Assembly: GCA_028274465.1 (NCBI GenBank)
Contig: CM051457.1
Location: 32,337,313 to 32,401,312 of the forward strand
Length of the DNA stretch: 64,000 nucleotides
Reading direction: 5' to 3'
Source: Plantago ovata
Taxonomy: Eukaryota > Streptophyta > Magnoliopsida > Lamiales > Plantaginaceae
Within the stretch, counting starts at the first letter, position 1, and the number at the start of each line of letters is the position of its first letter. The notes beneath the pieces are model-generated. The model was not told the origin of the DNA and ran no database searches. It saw only the letters and a list, made by a program, of their open reading frames with translations. Positions 33,119 to 44,973 of the stretch are shown here, in pieces. The position numbers and the translations under genes are program-made.

Positions 33119-33907
33119 ATGCCTGGGACAATAGTCCGCTATTCAAGGGAGGACTGGTTGCTCATCTCGCAAGGTATGAAAGGCATGTTTTTCTTCATGA
33201 ACGCGTTTACCAAAGCAAAAGTAATACTCCCTGACTTCGAGCGTTTAATGGAATGTCATTCAGTATATTTGTCTTCACCACCCACGTCATCTGATTGGCG
33301 AATTGTTGCAGCTGTAAGTACTCATGATGACCATGGACATATTATATGCTCTATTAAATCTGGAGATGTAACATGGACAAAAGAGTTATTTCTGGATTAC
33401 GACGCGTTCAAGTTTTCGTGTTGCAGCCCTGTACATTACAAAGGTTTGTACTACTTTCTTGGTAAAGAAGCGGAGCTCCTCATTTATGATCCTATCAAGA
33501 AAAGATTTAGAATCCGTGAGGCCCCCAAGTTTATCTATAGCGATTGGGCTCCAAGTGGGGAGCAATACATGTTGGTGAGCGAAGGGAAGCTGTTGGCTGT
33601 GTTTGTGTGTTATAATGGAACCTCAGTGCACGTTTGTCAGTGGAACCCGTCGAGGAGGACATGGGTGACGATTACAAGCCTGGGAAATAGAATGTTGTTT
33701 GTGAGTCGTCTATGTTCTTTATCTGTTCCGGCCACAGTAAAGGGAACTGGGAATAAAATTTATTTCCCCAGGCTTGTTGGTGATGAGATATTGTTCTACT
33801 CCATGTCAACGAAGAAATATCACACATTTGCAATGGATTCTTCTTACAAGAACTTTTACGGGTCGAAATATCCTATCTGGGCTACTTGGATTAGGCAGTC
33901 ACCTTGA
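33119..33907 (+). CDS. DUF295 protein without an F-box
   Basis: An intronless frame of 262 residues from ATG 33,119 to TGA 33,907. The sequence has the repeated beta-strand texture of plant DUF295: LLISQGMKGMFFFMNAFTKA, then WRIVAAVSTHD, CCSPVHYKGLYYFLGKEAEL, ISVYDPxxxxF-type LLIYDPIKKRFRI, MLVSEGKLLAVFVCYNGTSV, IYFPRLVGDEILFYSMSTKK and a final FYGSKYPIWATWI. DUF295 proteins usually have an N-terminal F-box and act as substrate adaptors of SCF ubiquitin ligases; none is seen here. The frame is open upstream of ATG to a TTG at 33,104, and ttccag at 33,111-33,116 could be an acceptor, so an upstream exon may be missing. The big transposon ends only 150 bp upstream, so its insertion may have cut the promoter or a first exon off. 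Confidence 0.7.
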   Translation: MPGTIVRYSREDWLLISQGMKGMFFFMNAFTKAKVILPDFERLMECHSVYLSSPPTSSDWRIVAAVSTHDDHGHIICSIKSGDVTWTKELFLDYDAFKFSCCSPVHYKGLYYFLGKEAELLIYDPIKKRFRIREAPKFIYSDWAPSGEQYMLVSEGKLLAVFVCYNGTSVHVCQWNPSRRTWVTITSLGNRMLFVSRLCSLSVPATVKGTGNKIYFPRLVGDEILFYSMSTKKYHTFAMDSSYKNFYGSKYPIWATWIRQSP

Positions 33908-35334
33908 TCAAACTTCCCCTCGGTCTTTAAGCCTCATGTTTTCTCAATAATCACATTTGTACCTTTGAGTTATATATGGTGGTGGTAACTGGCAACTATA
34001 ATTAGGTTGGATTTATGTTTTAAAAAAGGGAGTCGGAATTTAAGTTGGTCACCTCTTTACAAAAGAGGTTGCAGGAGATTATCGGAGTTCGATTCATTGA
34101 ATCAGTATGATGTTGAGTATATATATTTGTATTTACTTTTTATGATATTGTTCTGGAACAGAATATAAAGGTATCATTTACCATAACCTTTTGAACAACT
34201 TTCCCTTGTCTATCTATGAGAAGATGAACCAAGTTGCATACTTTGCATATCTTTTTGAGGCAAAAAAGTGGAAGTTCGTACACAATTTTTTCTTTCTTAA
34301 ATTTATTAATGGATTACATTTAGAACAAATTCAGAACTCATGCATTTAGCAGTTGAACAAAACTATACAAAACTGATAATACAATCCATATGGGGTGGAA
34401 TTTTTTTTTAAAAAAATTATCGGTTCGATTGTATTGATAAAAGAAAAAACAAGTAATGTTTGGAATTAAGTACAAACGAAAAAAGAAACAACTACACCAA
34501 TCGAAACGCTAAATCTACACTGGTATACAAAGCGAACTCTTAATCAAAACACTAAAGAGGAGCAGGAGCAACAAAAATTCAGAAATGTTAAACAGGCACA
34601 GGAAGGAGGCAATCAAGAATCAGGTCCTAATCCAGGAAATCAATAAGTTGCTGCAACAAATTGGTGATGCAAAACTGCCTTTTGTCTCTATTGGGGAAGT
34701 AAACAATGTGGTGGATGTCTTAGCCAACATCTTTAGATTATAACGCTTCCCCATCACAAATGTATCACCTAGGATTTTATTTCAAGTTTGGAAAGTTTGC
34801 GCCAACTCGATTTGTTAAAGTTGTAACGAAAGATATGTCCAATCACAAAATTGTAAAAGGCATAGAAAACATTTAAAAACAACTGAAATTCACAACTTTA
34901 GAGAGCTGGTCGCTCCGGAGAGTTCCTAAGTTAATTCACAACTCTATGGTGGACTGGTATCGTGTTAAAACACTATAATCAATATACATGAAACTATTTA
35001 AAATCTGATTTGTTTGCCTAAAATTATGGAATTATGAAAAGAAAATAAAAACCAAACTAGCTTAATTTTACAGCTTTATCACGTCTCTAGCGGACCCCTA
35101 CAGTTTCTCTCAAAGAGCGTAAACGACAATAGTGCACCAATTTTCTTCACACTATTAATTACTTATGGCTAAGACTCACCCACCTGTCACTCCCTGATTC
35201 GTCAACCCTCGGATCTCCTCAACCCATCCCTTATTCCAATAGTACAGCCTACTACTTCCCTACCCTTACCCTCTTCACTTCATCATTTCAAACCAAAACC
35301 AATCACAATAATTCTCACCTACATCCAAACCACC
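33908..35334. other. Intergenic region with COL promoter
   Basis: 3' flank of the DUF295 gene, then AT-rich sequence. No gene found. 35,160-35,330 becomes C-rich and is the likely promoter-proximal and 5' leader of the CONSTANS-like gene. Confidence 0.45.
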
Positions 35335-36664
35335 ATGGTAGCAGAAACAACATGGAGCTTAACAGCCAAGCTCTGCGACTCCTGCAAGTCCGTCCCCTCC
35401 ACCGTCTTCTGCCGCGCCGACTCCGCCTTCCTCTGCGTCACCTGCGACGCCAACATCCACGCCGCCAACAAGCTCGCCTCCCGCCACGCGCGCGTCTGGG
35501 TCTGTGAAGTCTGCGAGCAGGCCCCCGCCGCCGTCACCTGCAAAGCCGACGCCGCCGCTCTCTGCGTCACCTGCGATCGTGACATCCACTCCGCCAACCC
35601 CCTCGCCCGCCGCCACGAGCGCCACCCTGTCGTACCGTTCTACGACTCCTCCTCCGCCGCCGCCAAGACGGAGCCGGAGGCTGATCAGTGCTCGGAGGAG
35701 GAAGCTGAAGCTGCCTCGTGGCTGCTTCCGAGTGACGCTAATAACAATAATGATAGTAAAGTGGAGGAGGATGGATCCGGGCCGGGTCAGGAGTTTAACT
35801 TGTTTGGTGAAATGGATCCGTATTTGGATCTGGATCTGATGCACGGTGATCCGCAGCAGAAAGTGGCGGGTAATGAAGCTGGGTTGACTGAGGAGAGGAA
35901 GCAGCAGTATTCTTCAGATGGGGTTGTTCCCGGGTCGGGTCAGTTTAATACGGGTCAGGTTGTTGATGGGTACCCGACTTATGAAGTGGAGTATACTGGA
36001 TCTAAGCCTTTCTTGTACAACTTCACCTCACAATCCATTAGTCAGAGTGTAAGTTCTAGATCCTTCCTTTAATTTATTATTCACATGCAACTATTGTTGG
36101 TTTAATCAGTTTAAGTACTTTTGATGCTTATTGGTTGAAAGCTGGAACTGGAAGTAGAAATTAATATTTTATTGGTGATTGGTGAAGTGGAAAAATTATT
36201 GTTTTTTCTAGATTAGAAAACAGTAGAAAGTTTAGGGTCTGTTTGTTTAGCCGGATCTTATGTGAAATGAATTAAAAATAGAAAGTTCAATTAAATTAAG
36301 TTCTCAACAAGTTTTATGAAAGAAAAACTGGACTTAACTTGCGATCAATCCATGACAGGTATCATCATCATCCATGGATGTAGGAGTGGTACCGGACCAC
36401 AACGCAATGGCGGACGTGTCCAACACCTTCGTCAAGACGGAAGTAATTCCGACTCCTGTGTCGGGGCTTGACAGGGAAGCTAGGGTTCTGAGGTACAGAG
36501 AGAAAAGGAAGAACCGCAAGTTTGAGAAAACCATTCGATACGCTTCAAGAAAGGCGTATGCTGAGACCAGACCCAGAATCAAAGGGAGGTTCGCCAAGCG
36601 TGGAGAGCTTGAAGTTGAATCGCTTCTTTCTGCAGATGCATACGGTGTTGTCCCGAGTTTTTAG
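35335..36664 (+). CDS. COL: CONSTANS-like B-box/CCT transcription regulator
   Basis: Exon 1 is 35,335-36,048 and exon 2 is 36,359-36,664 (CAGAGT/GTAAGT ... GACAG/GTATCA), 339 residues. Two N-terminal B-box zinc fingers: Cys14-Cys17-Cys26-Cys34-Cys37 with His42 and His51, then Cys57-Cys60-Cys69-Cys77-Cys80 with His85 and His94, and the linker [13 protein letters not shown]. The middle is acidic with an Asp-rich DLDLDLM patch. The CCT domain (residues 277-319) begins [19 protein letters not shown] and ends [10 protein letters not shown]; it carries the nuclear import signal and the NF-Y contact. The C-terminus YGVVPSF is the hallmark of the CO/COL3-5 clade (group I). Members control photoperiodic flowering or light responses. 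The single intron just before the CCT half is the usual COL structure. Exon 1 is GC-rich compared with the region. Which COL number cannot be fixed by eye. Confidence 0.95.
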
Positions 36665-37041
36665 TACTTTGTGTATCTCATAAGTTATATATAAGGGGCG
36701 TCTCTCATGATCAGCCCCATGACCTGTGTTGTTGTAAGATAAAAATGAACAACTTGAATGGGTGAAATCTGTTTGTGTATATACTATTTTAGGGGCTTAT
36801 ATGACTACAAGTTTTTGTATCGATGTGTACTGATCGATTTTGTAGTGATGTTCCAATCTGTTTTTTGTGTAATGTATGTATGTCCTCGGCTTTGTTTAAC
36901 CTGGATTTGACATGCTTCTTGAGTTATTGTGTCTTCATCATCTTCCATAGTTTTGTTAATGTAAGCTGCTGATGGTTCATTAGTTGAGTGACCATGGTGT
37001 TTCATGTTCAAGATATCTGGGTATCTTGAAACATTAATTTG
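36665..37041. other. 3' flank of the COL gene
   Basis: A T-rich transcribed-looking tail; no gene. The small minus-strand frame here has no recognisable content. Confidence 0.45.
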
Positions 37042-37330
37042 TACTTCCTCTACGTCTCGTGATTAGGTTTCCATGTGTTTTTGTCGATTTTTTTAGCTTC
37101 CGTTTCACATTTCACTTTGAATAACTTCAAAATTATACCGAAAAAGTAATTTTGAAACATATAATATTAAAATATAAACTTTCTAATTTCATAAAATAAG
37201 TTTAATTTTTTTTTTTTTTTTTTTGAGAAAATTATTTTTTTCATATGATTTTAGATCAATTCGGGGTAAAATAAAACTTAAAAAAAATCAACAAAATAAA
37301 TGCGAATCTTATCACGCGACGGAGGAATTA
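37042..37330. mobile_element. Stowaway-like MITE (degenerate)
   Basis: Ends TACTTCCTCTACGTCTCGTG on the left and, reverse-complemented, TAATTCCTCCGTCGCGTGAT on the right, with TA duplicated at both sides. The arms stay complementary for more than 60 bases (TTTTGTCGATTTTTTTA on one arm, TTTTGTTGATTTTTTTTAAG on the other). Confidence 0.65.
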
Positions 37331-37641
37331 CATGTTTTGAAAGTGTAAAATATTTTCATTTTATCCCTTTTATCTTTCATACTGTTAATACTTAAAAGAC
37401 CATTTCCAACAATAAACACTCATCAAACTCTTTAGCACCGCCACAACACATTCCACTAATCCAAATTGACTTCACTTTTTATCTGCAAGCATAAAACTAT
37501 CTCAAGTCAAAATATACATTTTATTTTCTCATTTCTAAAACAAACCAAAAAAAAACTAAAATACTAACAATAATAATAATGAAATAAACATAATGAGACG
37601 AGATACAGTTGAGCCCTTCATAAGACTTTATTTCATGCTAA

Positions 37642-37710
37642 ACTTACTCTATTACACCACCAAGACACACCCCATACATGTATGTGTCTCGGTGGTGTAA
37701 TAGAGTAAGT
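37642..37710. repeat. Near-perfect hairpin, about 28-bp arms
   Basis: ACTTACTCTATTACACCACC plus AAGACAC pairs with GTGTCTCGGTGGTGTAATAG plus AGTAAGT; one mismatch, with a short loop containing CATACATGTATG. It ends 7 bp before the next MITE. Confidence 0.85.
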
Positions 37711-37714
37711 CTAG

Positions 37715-37958
37715 TACTCCCTCCATCTATCTTTAATCTTCCCATATTTTCATTTTTGTTATCTATCCTCAATTGTCCCATTTCTATTTTAGGACATATT
37801 TAAATTTTATTTTAATGTTAACAAGTGGTGGTGGTTGGTTTGGGAAGTGTGTATGTGTGTTGAGAGTGATTAAGTGGTACATAAATTATTAAAATATTAA
37901 AGAGTTAAAATTTTGACTTGAGTCCAAATGAGACAATTAATAATAGATGGAGGTAGTA
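37715..37958. mobile_element. Stowaway MITE
   Basis: The element 37,717-37,956 has ends CTCCCTCCATCTATC and, reverse-complemented, CTACCTCCATCTATT, flanked by TA on both sides. About 240 bp, non-coding. Confidence 0.75.
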
Positions 37959-38201
37959 TCTCATAAACCTTTCATAAGGCCGCTCCGTGCAGCCTCATAA
38001 AATCAATCACCAATGAAGTTGGTATACTGTAGTACGAGTACTCGTATGATTGAATATCTTATCCTTTTAATTTTTTCATTCTGGAGGTTTGAATTCCATA
38101 ATCATGTGTCACTTCAAGACAACGACAATACATTATGTCATAATAATATAAATGTATTTTAAACTTTTTCAAAATATTTGATCTATTAATCTCCAAAATA
38201 C

Positions 38202-38462
38202 TACTCACTCCGTACAAGAACAGTTACACCATTTTAACTTTTTGAGGTCAATAAAATTGAAGTTTAACTACAAATTACTCTTAAACTATAATAGTAAAAT
38301 ATTTATCAAAGTTATATTATGAAACTTTCCATCCTAAATTTTTATTATATAATTTTGTTAAATATTTTACTATTATAGTTTAAGAGTAATTTGTAGTCAA
38401 ACTTCAATTATGTTGACCGCAAAAAGTCAAAACGGTGCAACTGTTCTGGGACGGAGGGAGTA
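38202..38462. mobile_element. Stowaway-like MITE with full-length hairpin
   Basis: The element 38,204-38,460 is flanked by TA. It ends CTCACTCCGTACAAGAACAG and, reverse-complemented, CTCCCTCCGTCCCAGAACAG. Almost the whole 257 bp folds on itself: AAACTATAATAGTAAAATAT pairs with ATATTTTACTATTATAGTTT. The loop is near 38,325. Confidence 0.88.
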
Positions 38463-38779
38463 TATTTTTATAATACAATTTTATAAATTTATTTTTCATT
38501 ATAATTTAAAAATAATATAACAGTTTAGGAGCACGGGCGAGGCTATCATGTAGCTAGTGGGGGCACTTGCCCCCAATCAATTTTTTTATAGTGTATTAAG
38601 TATATGATAATTACATTTTGCCCTAGCTAAAAGTTTATCTTGTCCCCTTGAAAATTTTGATATTCAACCTAAGTCCTTATATTTTAATTTGGATTTTGTT
38701 GACATTGTACCTTGTTATCTTAGACCAAATAATAGGCATGTAAAACTCAAATTTTCTCATTCTTTTCATTTAAACTTTT
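38463..38779. other. AT-rich spacer
   Basis: No gene. A sentence-like GC-richer piece at 38,525-38,580 (GAGCACGGGCGAGGCTATC) may be a repeat fragment. Confidence 0.4.
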
Positions 38780-39284
38780 GAAATTGATAGAATTCCAACT
38801 CTCCCAAGCTTAGTTGTTGGGGAGGAACGAAATTTAGTCATTTATATTAATTATCCAATACTCTCCTGCACTCGTGGCCGATTTCAACCTCTTTGGGGAG
38901 TCAATCGAGTGGAAATTTAATAAGGGTCGGAGTTTGTCTCCGGTGAGATTCGAACTCAGGTAGGGGTGAGCCTGATGGCTCTGATACCATGATAGATATT
39001 CAACTCTCCCAAAAACTTAAAATGTTGGTGTGGAACAAAATCTAATCATTTATGTTAATTCTCCAACACTCCTCCGCACTCGTGGTCGATTTCAACCTCA
39101 TTGGGGAGGCCAATCGAGTGAAAATTTAATATGGGGCGGAGTTTGTCTCAGAGGAGATTCGAACCCAGGTGGGCGTGAGCCGATGGCTTGATACGTACCA
39201 TGATAGAATTCCAACTCTCCCAAAAGCTTAAGCTGTTGGGGAGAAACGGAATTTTGTCATTTATATTAATTCTTCAACAGAAAT
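38780..39284 (-). mobile_element. TRIM retrotransposon with three LTRs (TSD GAAAT)
   Basis: The element 38,785-39,279 has the 5-bp TSD GAAAT on both sides (38,780-38,784, 39,280-39,284). Three LTR copies of 76-79 bp occur at 38,785-38,860, 38,990-39,068 and 39,201-39,279; on the minus strand each begins TGTTG (one TATTG) and ends CTATCA. Between them are two internal segments (about 130 bp), each with TGGTATCAGAGCC (or a variant TGGTACGTATCAAGCC) right after an LTR, the Met-tRNA primer site, and GAGTGCGGAGGAG before the next LTR as a polypurine tract. It is too small to code. LTR-internal-LTR-internal-LTR is a tandem form from recombination between two copies. Confidence 0.9.
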
Positions 39285-40890
39285 AAACAAGGAGAATTGA
39301 TTGCACACTCGAATAATAGATGTTTATCTTAATATTTTCCATAATGACGAATGAAGCTATAACGTAATGATTTAAAACTACTTGTCGAACATATTTGTGA
39401 TAATGCATTGATATCTTTATATTGCGGTCTCTCTATGGCTTCCCGTTGCTATATTGCCATAACCATTTTTTAAATGCTTAAAAGTATATAAAACTTTGGA
39501 AAAAAAATTGTAGATAGAGATTTTATGTGCATGTATGTAAAGTTCAAGTTTACGACCCTCACGGACATTTTTCTAACATAAGTTTATTTTAATCATTTTT
39601 TGAAAAATTACCCTAACAATACCAACGTAAAACATAAAACATTAAAGAGAATATAGGGAATAGTCTTTTCTTTTTTCGCAGATAAAATTTTTTTTGTTAC
39701 TTTTGTCTGTGCTAAACCGGAAGCAGAAGGTTCGGATAAGAGTCGGTCCAGAGACTCGTATCAGTTCCTCGAAGCCAATTGGCTAGCAGGATTTCCTGAG
39801 TTGCCTGCAACCACATCTTTTTTCTGGCTTGGCCCCACCATCAATTAACTTTTCTGCTTTAGTATGTCAACTCTGTTTAACATTTTAATTTTAAATTGAT
39901 CAAGTGGGTATATTTATAAAATAAAGGGAGCCCGAAAATAAAAATAGAGGTATAAATTTAAGAGTTATTATTAAAGCTCTTTCTCCTTTTTTAGAGTTAA
40001 TATTAAGAGGAAAATTGTGAACCCCATTTTTATTTTTATTTTATTTTATTAAGGATCTATTAACATGCAACTCTATTCGTTAGAAAACATGCATGAAAAA
40101 ACCATTACTATGCTTAAGCCCAGCATCGATCAAGTGTGCTCCATCTTCTGTCAAGACTTTAATTTCCTATCTCCTTTGTTAAGTTTTACAGATGATTGTA
40201 TTGTATGATTTTTTTAAAAGCTGCACCATCTCTATCAAGACTTTAATTTCCTATGCTTATGCTAGCTAAAGCCTCAGGTTTGGAATTGCTGGGCTCATAT
40301 TTTTGAAACGGGTTGGGCTCATAATCTCTTCTCTCCTATTGTAAATACTCATCAATTAGGAGTCACCCCTAATGCTAGAAAGGACAAATTACATCAACTG
40401 AACGTAACTGTCCTTATGATTCAATCTTGGACTAATGCAAATCCTTCTTATCTTATGTTTGTTAGTCAGCTGGTCGTAGCCTCGTAGCTAGGTGCATGCA
40501 TGTTTATTGCATTATGCATTTGGATAAGTTAAGTCTTTTAATTGTTTTTTACTACTTTTTGGGGTGTTGTTTGTTCTGTGTGCACAATGTAATTGTTCTT
40601 TATCAAGCCTGTATGTGTAAGCACATTTGAAACTTACTTACTAAACCTCCCTCTCTTTGGGTTAGTGTCTATAAGCTATCATATAAAATACTTTTCAAGT
40701 GGCACTTTTAGTGAAGCTTCATTGAAACCACTAACTGATAGCTGATTTTGGAAGAAAAGATAGGAAGTTGTTCTCTTCTCAGTTCTCTGGTACGAGGTTA
40801 TTGGTTGCCTACTTGCCTCATAAATATTTTGCTGATTTTGTTTCCTATACACCTCCCCTGATCATGTTAATTAGAGTAGCTGGAACGTAC
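39285..40890. other. Intergenic region, no gene seen
   Basis: AT-rich, with scattered GC-richer text at 39,700-39,840 that does not form a convincing frame. Possibly old transposon sequence. Confidence 0.4.
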
Positions 40891-41560
40891 GTGCCTAAAT
40901 TGTTGAATGCTCTTCCCCTCTGAGTTGGTTGCGGAAATCCTCACTATGGCTACAGTTACCAGTACTGTCCAATTGTTCTGATGAAATTGTTTGGCCTTGT
41001 AATACTTCTGGGTTGTTTTCTGTAAAATTTTCCTATCAACGCATTTTCACTCAACCAATTCGGCCTTGCTGACCTTGGCATAAGGTTTGGCAGTAGCAAA
41101 CTTTACCTAAAATCAGACATTTGTTATGGTGAGTTTCGAATCATAAGCTGTAATGTTCTTTTTTGTACGACTCACACATTATTGATTCTGATATGTCCCC
41201 TTATGCCATATGGAGGTAGAAACCGCAGCACATTTGTTCTTCCAGTATTCGGCATTCCAACAGCTGTGGTTTCGGTTTTTTTCCACATCAACCTGCTCTG
41301 CCATTTGAGTTAGTGGAAGACTTTATCTTCCGCCTCACTTTTAACCAAATTGCACTTAAGTTGGATCTTTTGGATGGCACGCAACCAGTTTGTTGTGTTT
41401 AATCATGTGCCAATAAAAAAATCATTCAACTTAGGCAAGACTTGCAAGTTAATTTCCAGCTCGTCCAATGGCAAAGCAATCATCTTTGTGTTATGGCAGG
41501 CATTGGATGTGTGCTTGGTGACAATTGGGGACAGTTACAAGTGACATTTTCAAAAAATTT
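40891..41560 (+). pseudogene. LINE zinc-knuckle (zf-RVT) relic
   Basis: At about 41,196-41,280 a plus-strand frame reads PLCHMEVETAAHLFFQYSAF followed by QQLWF. This is the zf-RVT block found after the reverse transcriptase in plant LINEs (CxxCxxxxET..HLFF.C....LW), with the last Cys changed. Stops follow soon after. The rest is heavily decayed. Confidence 0.55.
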
Positions 41561-41667
41561 ACTCAACTTCATAATGCTTTTGTACTGCACAGTGCACAAT
41601 GCCATAAACTTGCATCTCATGTGTCAAACACAAGGTATACTACAGTGTGTTAATCTTTCTTTGCTTT

Positions 41668-43752
41668 CTACGCCTTCCCGATAAATTCCACATCGAACAG
41701 AAGAACTGAATCAGGCGGAATGATGCAGGATCCTGCAGCATCACCAAATCGTAAACAAAACATCAATTAAAGCCGGCCAGCTGTTATAAATTTGTTTTTC
41801 TACCTAGCTAGGAATATCTAGTTGACTGTATTTACCTCCTCTACAGCCTGCTCCTCTTACACCATACGCGAGTCCAGGAGGGATTCTCAGCTTACGTTTC
41901 CCTCCTACAAAATCACACAAACACGTTAGGATAGTTGTTGACGAAAGAAATTTTCATTCCAGTAAAAACGTTTCAGTACAAATTATGTCATGATAAAAAA
42001 AATAAAGGTCGACAGAAATACACGTACTTCCTAGCTTACAAGGGGAAAAACCGTGCAACTATGCCGGTGTTCTTTAACAAGCTGTAACTAACAAAAGTTC
42101 ATGAAATTTCAGTTCATAAGGCACAGCTGGTAGAGCGTAACAGGGTTGACTAGCCTTATAAATTGCGTAATTTCATCGTCAACTATTCACGATATCTATT
42201 GAAATCAGCCGTATGTTAGTTAACTCCTCTCAACATTCTTCATTTGATATATACTGATCATAGATTCTGCCCCGATTTATTTTTATAACTGTAATTTGTT
42301 TTTTTCATAGATAATTCCAGTGAATCGTGTGACTTGCACATGACCAATTGAACAAACATTTTCCAGTGACATTCATGAAGTTAGAAACACCAGCCAGTAG
42401 TAGCTCAATAGTGAGTGAATGTAATATAGAAGTAACCGAGTAAGAGAGTATATATATCGTTTTGTTGTAATACCTGCAAGCATGGGTGGAATGCCATCAC
42501 TGCCAAGAATTCCTTGATCCCACCCTTTGATCACCTACATTGGACATTACATACCCAACAATTGAGCTCATGCACTGAGCTAGTAAACCAACATACAAAT
42601 AGGCTACAAACTATGTTACATAAGCAACTTGAAATAATGCCAACAAACAATAGTCCTATTTTCGCATCTACAAAATTATGCTCGCAAACTTACATCACAA
42701 GGGACAAGGCCACAATACAGTCACTGCACTAACTTGATAGCTATTTGGGACACAGGTAGAAAGCTACACAGCTCGCGGTAGATAGAATATGTACTAGAAT
42801 AAGCTTCGCTGCTGAAGCGAGCCAATTAGATAAATAGTCCTACTGTAACAATGGACTGCTGATATAGTATCTTCTACATGTAACAGCTTGCTGCTGAACT
42901 TTACATTATTCCATTATTCATCTTATCGGGCGAACTTGTATACCACTAAACCATTCAACACTACGAATCTCCTAAACAATTCGAAACCAAATGCAGACAA
43001 TTCATTGAAATAAGAGTATGTGTATACCTCACCAACACCAATACGAAAGGAAAGTGGCTTTCCTCTGTTATAGCTGCTGTCAAACACAGTCCCATTCTCC
43101 AATTTCCCAACATAATGTGCCTGCCCAACATCATATATATTAAAATTAATGCTATGTTAGATAAATCTGACCCGTTCCCGTTCAGATCAGTTCAAGTTTG
43201 TTTTAATTGTTTTTCATAATACAAATAAGTCCCCTTCATTTCAGATTGGTTGTTTCTGTACAATTAGTTCTGTTAAAACGAAGATAACATAAACTAAATC
43301 ATAAGTTTCTTAATTCTTCTCTAATTCTCATTTGAATGAGACTATAACAATAAGTGCAATAAACTACAGCAATCAAGTAGTGTAATGAATACCTTAATGA
43401 GTTGTCCTTTAACTGGTTCTGGTCCGGTTCCGACAACCTTATCGCAAAACTCAAGGCCAGAGGGAGCTGCCGTGAAGTCGCACACTTCCGCTGCCGCCGA
43501 GGAGTGTTGTGGATTGAGGAGATGGAGGAAGCTGAAGCAGAAACCGAGGCCAACAGATTCTCTTCTGCTCAAAAGTGTACTACTAGTACAACTTGGTTTC
43601 TGGAACTTGACAGATGAAGATGATTCATTGTGCACGCTGTTGTTAATTCTTGATTTAGTAGTTGTAATATTGTACTGTCTGCTACAGCTACTACTTGTGG
43701 GATTACAGAATGTCCTAATCCCAACTGAAGAAGAGGACACAAGGGAATGCAT
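41668..43752 (-). CDS. FKBP13: Peptidyl-prolyl isomerase FKBP13, thylakoid lumen
   Basis: Five exons: 43,752-43,393; 43,120-43,028; 42,534-42,474; 41,904-41,836; 41,732-41,668. All junctions are GT-AG and in phase, giving 215 residues. FKBP13 is a proline isomerase of the thylakoid lumen that is redox-controlled by two disulfides and interacts with the Rieske protein. Residues 1-60 are Ser/Thr-rich (transit peptide). SRRESVGLGF (62-71) is a twin-arginine signal followed by a hydrophobic stretch and HSSAAAEV, the lumenal cleavage region. The FKBP domain follows: GQLIKAHYVGKLENGTVFD, SYNRGKPLSFRIGVGEVIKG, WDQGILGSDGIPPMLAGGKR, and KLRIPPGLAYG. The two Cys pairs are kept: Cys91/Cys103 (12 apart) and Cys192/Cys197 (5 apart), as in the known protein. 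The start ATG is the first in a long open frame and matches the family length. Confidence 0.95.
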
Positions 43753-44973
43753 TTCTAAGGAACTGAACTCAACACCTCACCTGGAAACAATGGATAATGT
43801 ATTGTTGAATGCTGCTGAGTGCTGATAGTGTCCAAGATGCAGGGCAAATTACAATTTACACCCATTATCTTTTGGGTGGCTACGATTTTGATACTATAAT
43901 ATAATAATTATACATTTTTAATATAATTTTAGAATGATTACAAATTGCTGATACTTTTGATACTTTTATCAAATTTTATCAAATTAGTAATTAACCTAAA
44001 TAATTTCTATTAAAGATGATATTTCTAATTTTAGTATCAACCAAGTTAACTATACTCCTAAATTTACTCCCCATCGTAATCAATATCAAGCTTAAATCAA
44101 ATATGTTAGTAAATCATACAACACAATAATAAGAAGTTAAGAAAATAATAAGTTTTTTTTTTTTTATTTGAGATAAAAAAAAAAAGAAACTTCTTATTAT
44201 TTCATGTACACTTCTTGTTTCAAGTCAATATTTCATATCATCGTATATCATTAATAAGAAATTAAAAACCGATGCCTCCAAGCACCATACAGCCTCCACT
44301 ATTTCATTAGTCTTTTCTCATAAAAATTTCAGTCCCCTGAGATTATTATCTCTATTAGGTGAAGAGATGCTTCTGTTTTGGGAGTCCATATTCTACAGGA
44401 AATACTATTTCAATTTTTTCATTTCTAATGCAACTGGTTGCTGAAAATTGATACATGTCGTTGGCAATCGATACCTGCCGAAATTCATTAGTTGAACAAT
44501 TTTAATAAACAAAATCCATTGATGCATGCAATTAAGGAGATGATTACATGTTATTATCGCTTGCGTAATTTTGGTGATGCTTCCTATTGGATGCTTGAAA
44601 ATTGGGATATGAAGTAACTTGGCACGTTGAATTTTGACCAATGCTCGTAGTTTATTTGGTATGCTTGGCATTTGGGATTCATGGATGTTTGGAATTTATA
44701 ACAAATCTCGATAGAATAGGGCTTAAGAAAATCGCGACATTTTTAAACTAATTTTAGTTAAAATTTGAGTTTGGCTGCATAGAATTTTTTTTTAAATGTA
44801 ACAAATTAACTAAATAATAGGAATATATCATCATTATCTATAGTAAATAAGTTCCTTAAATTATGCAAGGTTAATTTGGTCAGAACATATTTAAAAATCA
44901 ATTTGTTATAAGTTTAGTATGTATCACTAATTTGAAAAAGAAACTATTAGGAACATTACCACTGTAGGAGTAA
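43753..44973. other. Upstream region of FKBP13 and AT-rich spacer
   Basis: The first few hundred bases should hold the FKBP13 promoter (minus strand). No other gene. The minus-strand frame at 44,405-44,671 shows no recognisable domain. Confidence 0.4.

Noticed and set aside
35319-35844. Long minus-strand and +1 frames over the COL gene
   Set aside because: GC-rich exon 1 of the COL gene produces open frames in other phases; the B-box frame is the real one.
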